A DNA stretch of 64,000 nucleotides from Bacteroidales bacterium (GCA_024401395.1 JAKSLD010000004.1:62001-126000), one strand, 5' to 3'. Counted from the stretch's first letter, positions 34,454 through 43,949 are shown. The notes: generated by a model from the letters alone, not told the origin. Translations and numbers: made by a program.

Positions 34454-35116
34454 ATGGAAGAAAATAGTTTATGTTTTGGAGTAAAGTCAAAATTTGGCAT
34501 TGTTCAAGTTGATAAAATTGCGTTTGATGATCTTGGGAAACCAGGATATGATTACCAGTTTGCATTCAAAACAATTTCAGAAGGAAATGGTAATGGATCT
34601 TTTGACCTTGTACTTATCAAGGATGGAGAAGAACTGGAAAGCATTGAAATGGATGGATGGAAATTACATGAGCTACATGTAGGTTACAACTGGGGGGAGA
34701 CATATTTTATGGCAGAAGCAACAGATTGTCTTGGAGAAACTCATCGTATCACATTTGCTGATGGTAAGGGCTCTATGTCGGATTGGCAACCTACTTACCA
34801 AAGCCTTCTTGGAATTGGTTTGCAAGAAATGAAAAGAGTGACTGGAACATACAGTACACACAGCATTTATAACCTCTGCGAGGACAAGATAATTGACCGC
34901 TATCTGTATCCGACTACATTATGGAACTATTATTATAACCTACAACGCATATCCGAATACTTTGAAAAAGCTGAAAAAATCAGGGCGCGTCTTCATGATA
35001 CCCCTGATGACAAAGATTGCAAGGCTTACGATACTGTTTTGAAACCAAAACTGATTGATATTATGGAGAAACTCTCCCAAGTAAAGATTAGTCCTGATCA
35101 GTTGAACTATAAATAG
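34454..35116 (+). CDS. hypothetical protein of the restriction island, 220 aa
   Basis: I do not recognise this protein. The N-terminal half looks beta-rich (FGVKSKFGIVQVDKIAF, GSFDLVLIKDGEELESI), and the C-terminal half is helical with many charged residues. There is no signal peptide. It starts 60 bases after the DUF262/DUF1524 gene and ends eight bases before the hybrid scar at 35125, so it may be a partner of the upstream GmrSD-like protein. Confidence 0.6.
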   Translation: MEENSLCFGVKSKFGIVQVDKIAFDDLGKPGYDYQFAFKTISEGNGNGSFDLVLIKDGEELESIEMDGWKLHELHVGYNWGETYFMAEATDCLGETHRITFADGKGSMSDWQPTYQSLLGIGLQEMKRVTGTYSTHSIYNLCEDKIIDRYLYPTTLWNYYYNLQRISEYFEKAEKIRARLHDTPDDKDCKAYDTVLKPKLIDIMEKLSQVKISPDQLNYK

Positions 35117-35124
35117 TAATCATT

Positions 35125-35262
35125 ATGATTATACCAGAAACAGACGAAAGGGCATTTGAGAAGCATATAGAGCATGCTTTGGTAGGAACTACCCGCGAAG
35201 AATACAAACGCAAGTTGGTTATAACAAATAAAGTAGTAACAGGTAAAGTAAAAGTTGTTTAA
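35125..35262 (+). pseudogene. hybrid scar: hsdR 5' end fused to hsdS 3' end
   Basis: This is an open frame of 45 codons. Its first part (PETDERAFEKHIEHALVGTT) matches the start of HsdR at 36291, and its last part (ITNKVVTGKVKV) matches the C-terminus of HsdS. The frame is a by-product of recombination and not a plausible protein. Its stop overlaps the rhuM start (TAATG). Confidence 0.82.
35221..35252. repeat. hsdS-tail direct repeat, left of rhuM
   Basis: These 32 bases, derived from the hsdS 3' end, recur exactly at 36250-36281, so the two copies flank rhuM. The related original lies at the end of hsdS (about 30612-30645). Confidence 0.85.
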
Positions 35263-36260
35263 TGAAGGAAATAGACTTTATTCTATATAACATGCCGGAA
35301 GAAGGCGGCAATGTGCAGGTGGTAGTCAAAGACGAGACCATTTGGTGCAGCCAGAAGGCGATGGCATTGCTATATGATTGTTCGACAGACAATATCGGAC
35401 TTCATTTGAAAAATATCTTTAATTCTGGTGAATTGGAGAAAGATTTAGTTACCGAGAAAATCTCGGCAACTGCTTCTGATGGTAAAAATTATCTAACTCA
35501 ATTCTATAATCTTGATGCTATAATTGCAGTAGGTTACAGAGTGAATTCGCTTCGCGCCACTCGTTTTCGTCAATGGGCTACCAAGGTTCTTAATGAGTAT
35601 ATCCGCAAAGGATTTGCCATGGATGATGAACGTCTGAAGCAAGGTAAAGCAGTTTTTGGAACTGACTATTTTAAAGAATTGCTTGAAAGAGTTCGTTCCA
35701 TCCGAGCAAGCGAACGTCGTATATGGCAACAGATAACAGACATTTATGCAGAATGTTCAATAGACTATGATGCAAAATCAGACGTGACAAGGGAGTTTTT
35801 CATGATGGTACAAAACCGCTTCCATTATGCTATCACAGGTCAAACTGCTCCTGAAATAATTTATACCCATGCCAATCATGAAAAGGAGAACATGGGTCTT
35901 AAAACATGGAAAAACTCTCCGGACGGAAGAATCCTCAAATCGGACACCAAGATTGCCAAAAACTATCTTGACGAAAAAGAAATTCGACTGCTTGAAAGAT
36001 TAGTCTCTGGTTACTTTGACTACATAGAAGATCTTATAGAGCGAGAAAACACCTTCAATATGCAACAATTTGCATCAAGCGTAAATGAATTTATCTCTTT
36101 CCGTAAATATCAGATTCTACCAGATAAAGGGAAAATCACCAAAGCCATGGCCGATGAGAAAGCAGCTGCTGAATATGATATATTCAATAAAACCCAAAAG
36201 ATAGACTCTGACTTTGACAAGGAGGTGAGAAAGATGTTGGGAGAAGGTGATAACAAATAA
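35262..36260 (+). CDS. RhuM-family protein
   Basis: This 332-residue protein belongs to the RhuM (virulence RhuM, PF13310-type) family: an N-terminal DNA-binding-like part (VVVKDETIWCSQKAMALLYD, TDNIGLHLKNIF, FYNLDAIIAVGYRVNS, TRFRQWAT) and a helical C-terminal part (DEKEIRLLERLVSGYFDYIED). The biochemical activity is not established; these genes are frequent in restriction and defence islands. Its end (EGDNK) already uses bases of the 36250 repeat, so the insertion boundary runs through the stop codon. Confidence 0.85.
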   Translation: MKEIDFILYNMPEEGGNVQVVVKDETIWCSQKAMALLYDCSTDNIGLHLKNIFNSGELEKDLVTEKISATASDGKNYLTQFYNLDAIIAVGYRVNSLRATRFRQWATKVLNEYIRKGFAMDDERLKQGKAVFGTDYFKELLERVRSIRASERRIWQQITDIYAECSIDYDAKSDVTREFFMMVQNRFHYAITGQTAPEIIYTHANHEKENMGLKTWKNSPDGRILKSDTKIAKNYLDEKEIRLLERLVSGYFDYIEDLIERENTFNMQQFASSVNEFISFRKYQILPDKGKITKAMADEKAAAEYDIFNKTQKIDSDFDKEVRKMLGEGDNK

Positions 36261-36281
36261 AGTAGTAACAGGTAAAGTAAA
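36250..36281. repeat. hsdS-tail direct repeat, right of rhuM
   Basis: This is the second copy of the 32-base string at 35221-35252. It lies ten bases before the hsdR ATG, in the place the hsdS end would hold in a simple hsdS-hsdR pair. Confidence 0.85.
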
Positions 36282-36290
36282 GGTTTAATT

Positions 36291-39200
36291 ATGTACAATA
36301 TAGCAGAAACCGACGAAAGAGCATTTGAGAAACACATCGAGCATGCTCTGGTAGGAACTACCCGCGAGGAACGAGGCACAGATGCTGACGTAGATAGTCA
36401 AACACCTGCAGCGAACCAATATTACTGGGGACAGTCCAAAGATATGGACAAGACATTGGCTCTTGATCTTCGTCGTTTGTGGTCATTCCTCAAGGCTACT
36501 CAGCAAAATGTTCTTGATGGTTATAGAGGTCGCAATTTGCAGGAGTCGCTACCAAAGCAGCTTAGCAAGGCGATTGAAACCCAAGGTGTGATAGATGTTA
36601 TTCGCAAGGGTCTTGATGTGGATAATATCCATCTGACCTTGTTCTATCCAAAGCCAACAGCTGCAGATAGCGAGGAAAGTCACCGACTCTACAACCTCAA
36701 TCAGTTCTCTGTTACTCGTCAACAGACCTTCTCAAATATGCGCCCTGGCTTGGAGCTCGATATGGTTATATTCCTCAATGGTATTCCTCTGTTTACCTTT
36801 GAGTTGAAGAACCCATGGACGCACCAGACAGCTCGCGTGAACGGTCAGAAGCAATATAAGAGTACAGAGCGAGATCCTAAAGAGACGATCCTTCGCTTTG
36901 GTCGCTGCCTGGCGCACTTCACACTCGACAAAGACGAGATTTACTTTACCACTCATCTGGAGCTGGATAAGACATACTTCATGCCATTCAACAAGGGCTT
37001 GGAAAATGGTGCAGGTGCAGGAAATCCTGTAAATCCAAAAGGCTTTAAGACATCATATCTGTGGGAGGAAGTGCTACAGAAAGATGTACTTTCTGACATT
37101 ATCATGAACTATGTACTCTTTGACTATGGTGAGACCAAGACACAGAAGAAAGTGCCACACATCATGAAGAATGCGCAGGTGCTTATCTTCCCTCGCTATC
37201 ATCAGTTGGATGTTGTAAATAAACTAACAGCAGATGTAAGCACCCTTGGTGTAGGAAAGACATACCTCATTCAGCATTCAGCGGGTTCAGGTAAATCAAA
37301 CTCAATCACTTGGTTGGCATATAAACTCATCAAACAGTGCCCTGCGACCATGGATGCACTACGTGCAAAGTCATTAGATACACCGCTTTACAACTCGGTA
37401 ATAGTTGTGACCGACCGTCGTTTGCTTGATAAGCAGATTACAGACAATATCAAAGCATTTGGACAGTCAGACAAGATTGTGGCACATGCTGATTCGTCAG
37501 CAGAGTTAAAGTCCGCCATCGAAAACAACAAACGCATAATCATCACCACTATTCAGAAGTTCCCATTCATCTGCGACACCATCCGCGATGTGAGTGACCA
37601 CAACTTTGCCATCCTGATTGACGAAGCACATTCAAGCCAATCCGGTGTAGCAGCAGACAAGATGAATGCCGCTGTACAAAAGGCTATCAGTGAAGACGGA
37701 GAAGTGACAACTGATACTATACTGATGGATATGATGCTGAGCCGCAAAATGTCATCGAACTGCTCTTACTTCGCATTCACAGCCACACCAAAGAAAGAGA
37801 CATTGGAGCGCTTCGGTGTACATAAAGAGGATGATTCGTTCCATCCTTTCCACCTGTATAGTATGAAGCAAGCCATAGAAGAAGGCTTTATACTTGACGT
37901 GCTTACCAACTATACTACATACAAGAGTTATTATGAGTTGATAAAATCAACAGAGAAAGATCCTTTATATGATAGTGAACGCGCTCAGAAGTTGCTGAAA
38001 AAGGCTGTTGAGCGTGAACCGAAGACTATCAAGGCAAAAGCTGAGCAGATGCTTGCTCACTTTGATGCCAACCTCTTCCGTAACCATAAGCTGATGGGCA
38101 AAGCCAAGGCAATGGTTGTTACCAAAGATATTGAGTGTGCTATCCGTTATTATGGAGCATTGCAAGAAATAAAGAAAGAGAAGAATCTTCCTTTTGGCAT
38201 AATGATTGCCTTCTCTGGTGAAAAGCAACTACCAGGTGATATGAGCACCGACTCTGGCAACACAACAGACGACAATGATTATTCCTACAGCATAGCGGCA
38301 GAACCCCTTAAGTCTTATGGGATGGCATACACCGAAGCAAGCCTCAATGGCTTCCCCGAGACAAAGACCCCAGAGGAGTTTGACAAGGATGAGAACCGCA
38401 TACTTGTAGTTGCAAACAAGTACCTGACAGGGTTTGACCAACCGAAACTGGCAGCGATGTATATCGACAAACCACTTGCAGGTGTGCTTGCAGTTCAGGC
38501 TTTGTCTCGTCTCAATCGTGCTAAGCCTTCACTGGGTAAGAGGAGCGAGGACTTGTTTATCCTTGACTTCTACAACAAAATTGATGATATCAAGGCATCG
38601 TTTGATCCATACTACACTTCGACTGCACTCTCTGAGCCAACAGATGTAAATGTGCTTCATGAGCTGCGTTCCACACTATTGTCAGTAGGAGTCTTCGACC
38701 AAGAAGAGATTGATGAGTTCTCAGACCTTTACTTCATGGGACAGCCTGCGGACAAATGGACTCCAATTGTCGACGTTGCAGCGGCAAGATTCAACAAAGA
38801 GATTGAATGGCCAGAGAATGGTCAGGCAGATTTCAAGATTAAGTGTAAGCAGTTCGTAAAGGTATATAGTCGCGTTGCGGCTATAATTGACTTCGAGGTC
38901 AAAGAGTGGGAAAAGATGTTCTGGTATCTGCGTTTCTTGATTCCAGGACTCCATGTCGATGTCCCTGGTCGCGATACATTGAAAGACCTTCTCGACAATG
39001 TTGATTTGAACACATACGGTCTGCGTCGTACTGCGCTAAACCAGACTGTAGAGCTTGATGATACAGAAACAGTTGTTGACCCAAACAAGGCGGCAATGGC
39101 AGGTGCTGGCGGAGATGAAGTAGAGTACGATCCATTAGAAATAATTGTCCAGACATTTAATGACTTGCATTTCAAGGGATGGGAAGCAACGCCAGATGAC

Positions 39201-40031
39201 CAGAAAGCAAAACTTGTAAGTATCGTAACCGCAATAGCAACAGACGATGATTACAAGAACCTTGTTGTCGGGAATCCTGACCCAGAGGCGGTTGAAACAA
39301 CACTCAATAGTATTATTGATAGAATCATACGTGTTAAGAGAACTGGAGATATGTCGCTTTATAAGCAGTATCAGCAGAATGAGGACTTTAAGTCACAAAT
39401 GCGTCATGTTCTGACTCGTATGCTCAATACTATTGACAGCACACCTGAATCAACAATAATGAAGGGTGTCGGTTTCACTCAGCAAGGACAAAGTTCTATT
39501 ATTGCAGGTGCAATTACTGCAACCACACATTCCATTACGAAAGGGATGGAGGGAGTGAGATGTGTTCACAAGAATCCAGCGTGGAAGAATGTAGCTTTAG
39601 CTGTTAAGCAACCTTGGGCATCACTTATCTGTACAGGTATCAAAGACATAGAGAATCGCACTTGGCAGACTGATTATCGTGGTCGATTGTACATTGTTGC
39701 AAGTAGTACGAATGTTACAAGTGTTTTTGATGATGGCTTAGTTTCTACAGATTGTATGCGCATTGTCAAAGAGAAACAAGAGGAAGGAATTCTCCCAGAT
39801 CTTCATGCTTTACCACAAAGTGCTGTCATTGGTTATGTTGACCTTGAAGAATGTACTGGAGATAACGTCGAATCGGTATGGAGTTGCGGTTCACTTCGTG
39901 AAGGCAATGTCAACTGGGTGCTTAAAAACGCTCATATCTTTGATCATCCCTTGTTCCCTTGCTTTAAAGCCAAGTTGAATCTCTTTGAAATACCAGAACT
40001 AGACGAAGACAATCTTCCGTCAACTAAGTAA
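36291..40031 (+). CDS. hsdR: type I restriction endonuclease subunit HsdR with C-terminal ASCH domain
   Basis: HsdR translocates and cuts DNA as part of the HsdR2M2S1 complex. The N-terminal nuclease domain has the PD-(D/E)XK core LELDMVIFLNG...FELKNP (about residues 153-173). The motor has Walker A SAGSGKSNS (about 331) and DEAH LIDEAHSS (about 443), then the helicase domain 2 and the helical HsdM/S-binding part. Unusually, the last about 145 residues form an ASCH domain with ALAVKQPWASL and the signature GIKDIENR (G-x-K-x-x-E-x-R), giving 1246 residues where related HsdR proteins are about 1000-1100. The ASCH part may sense modified bases or RNA (inference). Confidence 0.93.
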   Translation: MYNIAETDERAFEKHIEHALVGTTREERGTDADVDSQTPAANQYYWGQSKDMDKTLALDLRRLWSFLKATQQNVLDGYRGRNLQESLPKQLSKAIETQGVIDVIRKGLDVDNIHLTLFYPKPTAADSEESHRLYNLNQFSVTRQQTFSNMRPGLELDMVIFLNGIPLFTFELKNPWTHQTARVNGQKQYKSTERDPKETILRFGRCLAHFTLDKDEIYFTTHLELDKTYFMPFNKGLENGAGAGNPVNPKGFKTSYLWEEVLQKDVLSDIIMNYVLFDYGETKTQKKVPHIMKNAQVLIFPRYHQLDVVNKLTADVSTLGVGKTYLIQHSAGSGKSNSITWLAYKLIKQCPATMDALRAKSLDTPLYNSVIVVTDRRLLDKQITDNIKAFGQSDKIVAHADSSAELKSAIENNKRIIITTIQKFPFICDTIRDVSDHNFAILIDEAHSSQSGVAADKMNAAVQKAISEDGEVTTDTILMDMMLSRKMSSNCSYFAFTATPKKETLERFGVHKEDDSFHPFHLYSMKQAIEEGFILDVLTNYTTYKSYYELIKSTEKDPLYDSERAQKLLKKAVEREPKTIKAKAEQMLAHFDANLFRNHKLMGKAKAMVVTKDIECAIRYYGALQEIKKEKNLPFGIMIAFSGEKQLPGDMSTDSGNTTDDNDYSYSIAAEPLKSYGMAYTEASLNGFPETKTPEEFDKDENRILVVANKYLTGFDQPKLAAMYIDKPLAGVLAVQALSRLNRAKPSLGKRSEDLFILDFYNKIDDIKASFDPYYTSTALSEPTDVNVLHELRSTLLSVGVFDQEEIDEFSDLYFMGQPADKWTPIVDVAAARFNKEIEWPENGQADFKIKCKQFVKVYSRVAAIIDFEVKEWEKMFWYLRFLIPGLHVDVPGRDTLKDLLDNVDLNTYGLRRTALNQTVELDDTETVVDPNKAAMAGAGGDEVEYDPLEIIVQTFNDLHFKGWEATPDDQKAKLVSIVTAIATDDDYKNLVVGNPDPEAVETTLNSIIDRIIRVKRTGDMSLYKQYQQNEDFKSQMRHVLTRMLNTIDSTPESTIMKGVGFTQQGQSSIIAGAITATTHSITKGMEGVRCVHKNPAWKNVALAVKQPWASLICTGIKDIENRTWQTDYRGRLYIVASSTNVTSVFDDGLVSTDCMRIVKEKQEEGILPDLHALPQSAVIGYVDLEECTGDNVESVWSCGSLREGNVNWVLKNAHIFDHPLFPCFKAKLNLFEIPELDEDNLPSTK

Positions 40032-40116
40032 GAATAATGTGGAAATGCCTAACATTCATATTCATTTAGTGATAGTCCACTGTTGATGAGTTTATTAAAT
40101 CGGGTGTTTTATATTA

Positions 40117-41292
40117 TCAATAATTCATGCCGAATATCCATAGGGGGATGAAGTTATCGTGACCGGTCTCTATGTCATCGCGTACGATAATGCCGTTGGG
40201 GACATCTTCTATTTGTTTCTTTCCTTTTTTCTTGCCTCCGATTTCAAAGGTGTATTTGTCTATGCAGAAATCGGATACGCGAGATGAAATGAGTTCGTTG
40301 CGTACTCTCATCTGGTTATAGAAGAATGTTTCGCGAAGATTACCAAGGTCGGGAGTCCCATTGGCTAGGACTGTCATTAAGCTAGGATTGTCTATGTAGA
40401 CCTTTTCAACTTTGCCGAGGCCTCTCATTCCTCCTGTGTCATCACGTAATTGGCCTATCATACCAGCCATCTCAAGAAAAACGAGATAATCTGGAACATT
40501 ATTCTTGCTAACCGAAAGTTCCTTCGCGAGATTGTCGGCGTTTGGCTTATATGGGGCCAAGGAAGAGATGACAGAAAGCATCTGCTTAAGTTTGCGTGCA
40601 GTAGACGCCTTCATATCAGCGAATTGTGCGATGTCCGATTCTGTTGTCTGTGAGATTACCTGCTGCATTCTATACTCAAATCCCACCTCCAAGGCAAAAG
40701 GATAATATCCGCGCTTGAGGTAATCTCGGAAAAGGGGGAGCGGGTGTTCGACCTCAGGAATAAATACCTTGTGCGTCAATATTTCGTCGAGAGAAAAGGC
40801 GTTGCTATATATATTATGGAACAGATGCAAGTACTCTCGGAAAGAGAGACCCTGCATGTGATACATAAGAACCCTTCGACTGAGGTCGGCTTCGCCCTTG
40901 TGGATATCGAGAATGGATGACCCAGTAAAAGTTATTTTCAATTTTGGGTGGACATCATATATCTGCTTAAGTTCTCTAGACCAATCTTTGTATTTATGAA
41001 CTTCGTCGATAAAGAGGTGTTCACCATTCTCCTTTACAAATTCATCGGCCAATTCAACAAACGAATGAGAAGAAAAGTAGACATTATCGGCAGAGACATA
41101 AAGCATTTTAGCATTTGTATGGTTTTCAGCAATATGCTGTAATATCATAGTTGATTTGCCAACACCACGAGGTCCTACGATACCGAGCATACGGGCATCC
41201 CAATTGATATCCTTATATATATATCGTCTCATGCTTAGAGGTGTTTGTCTAAGCATTGCGTTCATGTATTCGTATAAAGCGTTGTTTACCAT
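40117..41292 (-). CDS. AAA_14/DUF4143 ATPase
   Basis: This ATPase has Walker A GPRGVGKST, Walker B LFIDEVHKY, sensor-like ITFTGSS and a winged-helix/DUF4143-type C-terminal half (KQMLSVISSLAPYKPNADNLAKELSVSKN). The family is very common in Bacteroidota; its role is not well known. The start is set at the ATG at 41292 because the in-frame ATG at 41313 gives a longer polar leader. It is convergent with hsdR, and two identical palindromes lie 38-87 bases upstream of its start. Confidence 0.88.
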   Translation of the reverse strand: MVNNALYEYMNAMLRQTPLSMRRYIYKDINWDARMLGIVGPRGVGKSTMILQHIAENHTNAKMLYVSADNVYFSSHSFVELADEFVKENGEHLFIDEVHKYKDWSRELKQIYDVHPKLKITFTGSSILDIHKGEADLSRRVLMYHMQGLSFREYLHLFHNIYSNAFSLDEILTHKVFIPEVEHPLPLFRDYLKRGYYPFALEVGFEYRMQQVISQTTESDIAQFADMKASTARKLKQMLSVISSLAPYKPNADNLAKELSVSKNNVPDYLVFLEMAGMIGQLRDDTGGMRGLGKVEKVYIDNPSLMTVLANGTPDLGNLRETFFYNQMRVRNELISSRVSDFCIDKYTFEIGGKKKGKKQIEDVPNGIIVRDDIETGHDNFIPLWIFGMNY

Positions 41293-41329
41293 GCTGTTAT
41301 GATATTTATGCATGCGAAGATAATAAAAA

Positions 41330-41379
41330 ATCCCTCATTGAGGGATGAATTTGGTTGATTTTATCCCTCATTGAGGGAT
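41330..41379. promoter_or_regulatory. twin 17-bp palindromes upstream of the AAA_14 gene
   Basis: ATCCCTCATTGAGGGAT occurs at 41330-41346 and again at 41363-41379. Each is a perfect dyad (8-1-8), and their centres are 33 bp apart, close to three helical turns, so two dimers could bind one DNA face. Operators for the AAA_14 gene are the simplest reading; alternatively they are RNA hairpins, since T-rich bases follow the second copy. Confidence 0.65.
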
Positions 41380-41558
41380 TTTTTGAGAAAGAATATCCTG
41401 CTTGAGTATTCGCTATATCATACTAGTAGTGTATTTATCATCCACAAAAGACAGGTACTTATACATAATCAAAAGACAAACGCGAAATAATATCCAACTA
41501 TTCCAATTATTATTGCTAATTTTGCGGAAATGCACAATTAATTAATTTAGAAAAGGTA

Positions 41559-42512
41559 ATGGGATTATTCGGCCTATTTAATAAGCAGAAGAAGGAAAGC
41601 CTTGATAAGGGTCTTGAGAAGACTAAGCAAGGTCTGTTCCAGCGTCTTGGTCGTCTCTTTACGGCAAAGCGTAAGGTGGATGATGATATATTAGACGAGT
41701 TGGAAGAGATTCTCATCACTTCCGATGTAGGCGTTGATACTACCCTCAAAATTATTGAGCGCATACAGAATCGAGTTAAGCAAGATTCTTATGCGGGTAC
41801 GGAAGAATTGAATTCTATACTCAGGGAAGAGATAGCAGCTCTTCTTGCTGAGAACCATAATACTGATGTATCTGATTTTGACCTTCCTAATACAGGAGAG
41901 CCATACGTGATAATGGTAGTCGGTGTTAATGGAGTAGGTAAGACTACGACTATTGGTAAGCTAGCATATCAGTTCAAGAAAGCCGGCAAGAAGGTAGTGC
42001 TAGGCGCTGCGGATACATTCCGTGCTGCGGCTATTGAGCAGCTTTCGGTATGGGCCGAGAGGGTAGGAGTTCCTATTGTAAAGCAGCAGATGGGCTCTGA
42101 CCCTGCATCCGTTGCATTTGACACCCTTTCGTCGGCAAAGGCGCAAGGAGCTGATGTAGTGATTATAGACACGGCAGGACGTCTTCATAATAAGATAAAC
42201 CTTATGAACGAGTTGTCGAAGATCAAGAATGTGATGCAGAAAGTCGTTCCTTCGGCTCCTAATGAGATTCTGCTTGTTCTTGATGGTTCTACAGGTCAGA
42301 ATGCATTTGAGCAGGCCCGACAGTTTACCAAGGCGACACAAGTTACGGCACTTGCCATTACGAAGCTAGACGGTACGGCAAAGGGTGGAGTAGTAATCGG
42401 AGTATCAGATCAGTTCAGTATACCAGTCAAGTATATAGGTATAGGCGAGGGAATTGAAGATATGCAACTCTTTGATAAAGAGCAGTTTGTTGATTCACTA
42501 TTCAGTAAATAA
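41559..42512 (+). CDS. ftsY: signal recognition particle receptor FtsY
   Basis: FtsY is the SRP receptor GTPase that delivers ribosome-nascent chains to the Sec translocon. The 317-residue protein has a short charged N-terminus (MGLFGLFNKQKKESLDKGLE), the NG domain with GVNGVGKTTTIGKLA (G1), DTFRAAA, DTAGR and TKLDGTAKGG. The long acidic A domain of E. coli FtsY is absent, as usual in Bacteroidota. It is followed 16 bases later by rimO. Confidence 0.96.
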   Translation: MGLFGLFNKQKKESLDKGLEKTKQGLFQRLGRLFTAKRKVDDDILDELEEILITSDVGVDTTLKIIERIQNRVKQDSYAGTEELNSILREEIAALLAENHNTDVSDFDLPNTGEPYVIMVVGVNGVGKTTTIGKLAYQFKKAGKKVVLGAADTFRAAAIEQLSVWAERVGVPIVKQQMGSDPASVAFDTLSSAKAQGADVVIIDTAGRLHNKINLMNELSKIKNVMQKVVPSAPNEILLVLDGSTGQNAFEQARQFTKATQVTALAITKLDGTAKGGVVIGVSDQFSIPVKYIGIGEGIEDMQLFDKEQFVDSLFSK

Positions 42513-42528
42513 TCCAGAGATTATATAA

Positions 42529-43833
42529 TTGGAAACAGTAGATATTATTTCTCTCGGTTGCTCAAAGAATCTTGTTGATTCAGAGGCTCTTATGGCCCAA
42601 CTCAAGGCTGCCGGGATGGATGTTCATCATGATCCAAAGCGACCAACAGGAAAGACGGTCGTAATAAACACTTGTGGCTTCATAGGAGATGCAAAAGAAG
42701 AATCCATAGATACAATTCTTCAGTTTGCGGAAGCCAAGAAGAGAGGCAAGATAAACCGCTTGCTTGTAATGGGGTGTCTTTCGGAGCGTTATGCGCCAGA
42801 ATTGAAAGAAGCCCTGCCAGAAGTTGATAAATTCTACGGTAAATTCAAGTGGCAAGACATTGTGACAGATTTAGGTCACGGTTTCCGTCGTGATCTTCTT
42901 ACAGAGAGAAGTCTCACAACGCCAAAGCATTACGCATACCTGAAGATTTCAGAAGGATGTAACCGATTCTGTTCCTATTGTGCTATTCCGCTTATTACAG
43001 GGCGCCACACATCCAGACCGATAGAAGAATTGGTTGAAGAGGCCGAGAAATTGCGAGATAAAGGCGTCAGAGAGCTACAGATAATAGCGCAAGACCTCTC
43101 TTCGTATGGATTAGACCTATATAAAGAGAGCAAATTGGCAGAATTGACACAGCGGTTATCAGAGATAGAAGGAATAGACTGGATACGACTACACTATGCT
43201 TATCCTGCAGATTTTCCGATGGATATTCTACCAGTCATAGCGAATAATCCCAAGGTATGCTGTTATCTGGACTTAGCATTGCAGCATATCAGCGACAGTA
43301 TGCTTACGCTTATGCGCAGGCATATTACAAAAGAAAAGACGCTAGAGCTGCTCAAGAATATACGTGCGCAAGTGCCTGGCATTCACATTAGAACAACCCT
43401 TATTACCGGTCATCCAGGAGAGACAGAAGATGATTTCCGCGAACTGGTAGAGTTTGTGAAAGAGGCTAAATTCGAGCGACTTGGAGTATTCCCATATTCG
43501 CATGAAGAAGACACCTATTCGTATAAGCATTACGAAGACAATATACCAGAAGATGTGAAGCAAGCCAGGGCGAATGAGATAATGGCTATACAGTCGGAGA
43601 TTTCGCACAATATTCAGGCTGCGAAGATAGGCAAGGAGATGCAAGTCATAGTAGACCGCAAAGAAGGCGACAATTTCATTGCGCGTACACAATATGACTC
43701 TCCAGAGGTAGATCCAGAAGTTCTGATACCAGCCACGGCAGAGAACAAAAAAGTGGTCAAGATAGGGCAGATAATACCTGTAGTCATCACTGACGCAGAA
43801 GATTATGACCTTTTTGCGGAGCCAAAGAAATAG
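42529..43833 (+). CDS. rimO: ribosomal protein uS12 methylthiotransferase RimO
   Basis: RimO adds a methylthio group to an Asp of ribosomal protein S12. The 434-residue protein has the UPF0004 domain with Cys (LGCSKNLVDSE, NTCGFIGDAKEES, MGCLSERY), the radical SAM motif CNRFCSYCAIP and a C-terminal TRAM domain. The start is a TTG at 42529: an in-frame TAA lies directly before it (42526-42528), and no ATG is available before the conserved N-terminus, so the TTG start is forced. Confidence 0.96.
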   Translation: METVDIISLGCSKNLVDSEALMAQLKAAGMDVHHDPKRPTGKTVVINTCGFIGDAKEESIDTILQFAEAKKRGKINRLLVMGCLSERYAPELKEALPEVDKFYGKFKWQDIVTDLGHGFRRDLLTERSLTTPKHYAYLKISEGCNRFCSYCAIPLITGRHTSRPIEELVEEAEKLRDKGVRELQIIAQDLSSYGLDLYKESKLAELTQRLSEIEGIDWIRLHYAYPADFPMDILPVIANNPKVCCYLDLALQHISDSMLTLMRRHITKEKTLELLKNIRAQVPGIHIRTTLITGHPGETEDDFRELVEFVKEAKFERLGVFPYSHEEDTYSYKHYEDNIPEDVKQARANEIMAIQSEISHNIQAAKIGKEMQVIVDRKEGDNFIARTQYDSPEVDPEVLIPATAENKKVVKIGQIIPVVITDAEDYDLFAEPKK

Positions 43834-43895
43834 AGGTGCTTTTTTAGACCCATTTCAAATATGCCTTTTAGGGGTACATCGTAAAGAAAATGTAA

Positions 43896-43903
43896 TATCT
43901 TTG
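43896..43903 (+). promoter_or_regulatory. -7 element upstream of the ferredoxin gene
   Basis: TATCTTTG fits TAnnTTTG, 46 bases before the ferredoxin ATG. Confidence 0.55.
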
Positions 43904-43949
43904 CAGTACCAATAAAGAACAAGAACAAAACTTAAAAAAGAACAATAAA

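Noticed and set aside
29362-36260. Phase-variable hsdS shufflon
   Set aside because: No second hsdS or inverted recognition-domain repeats and no tyrosine recombinase are present in the window.
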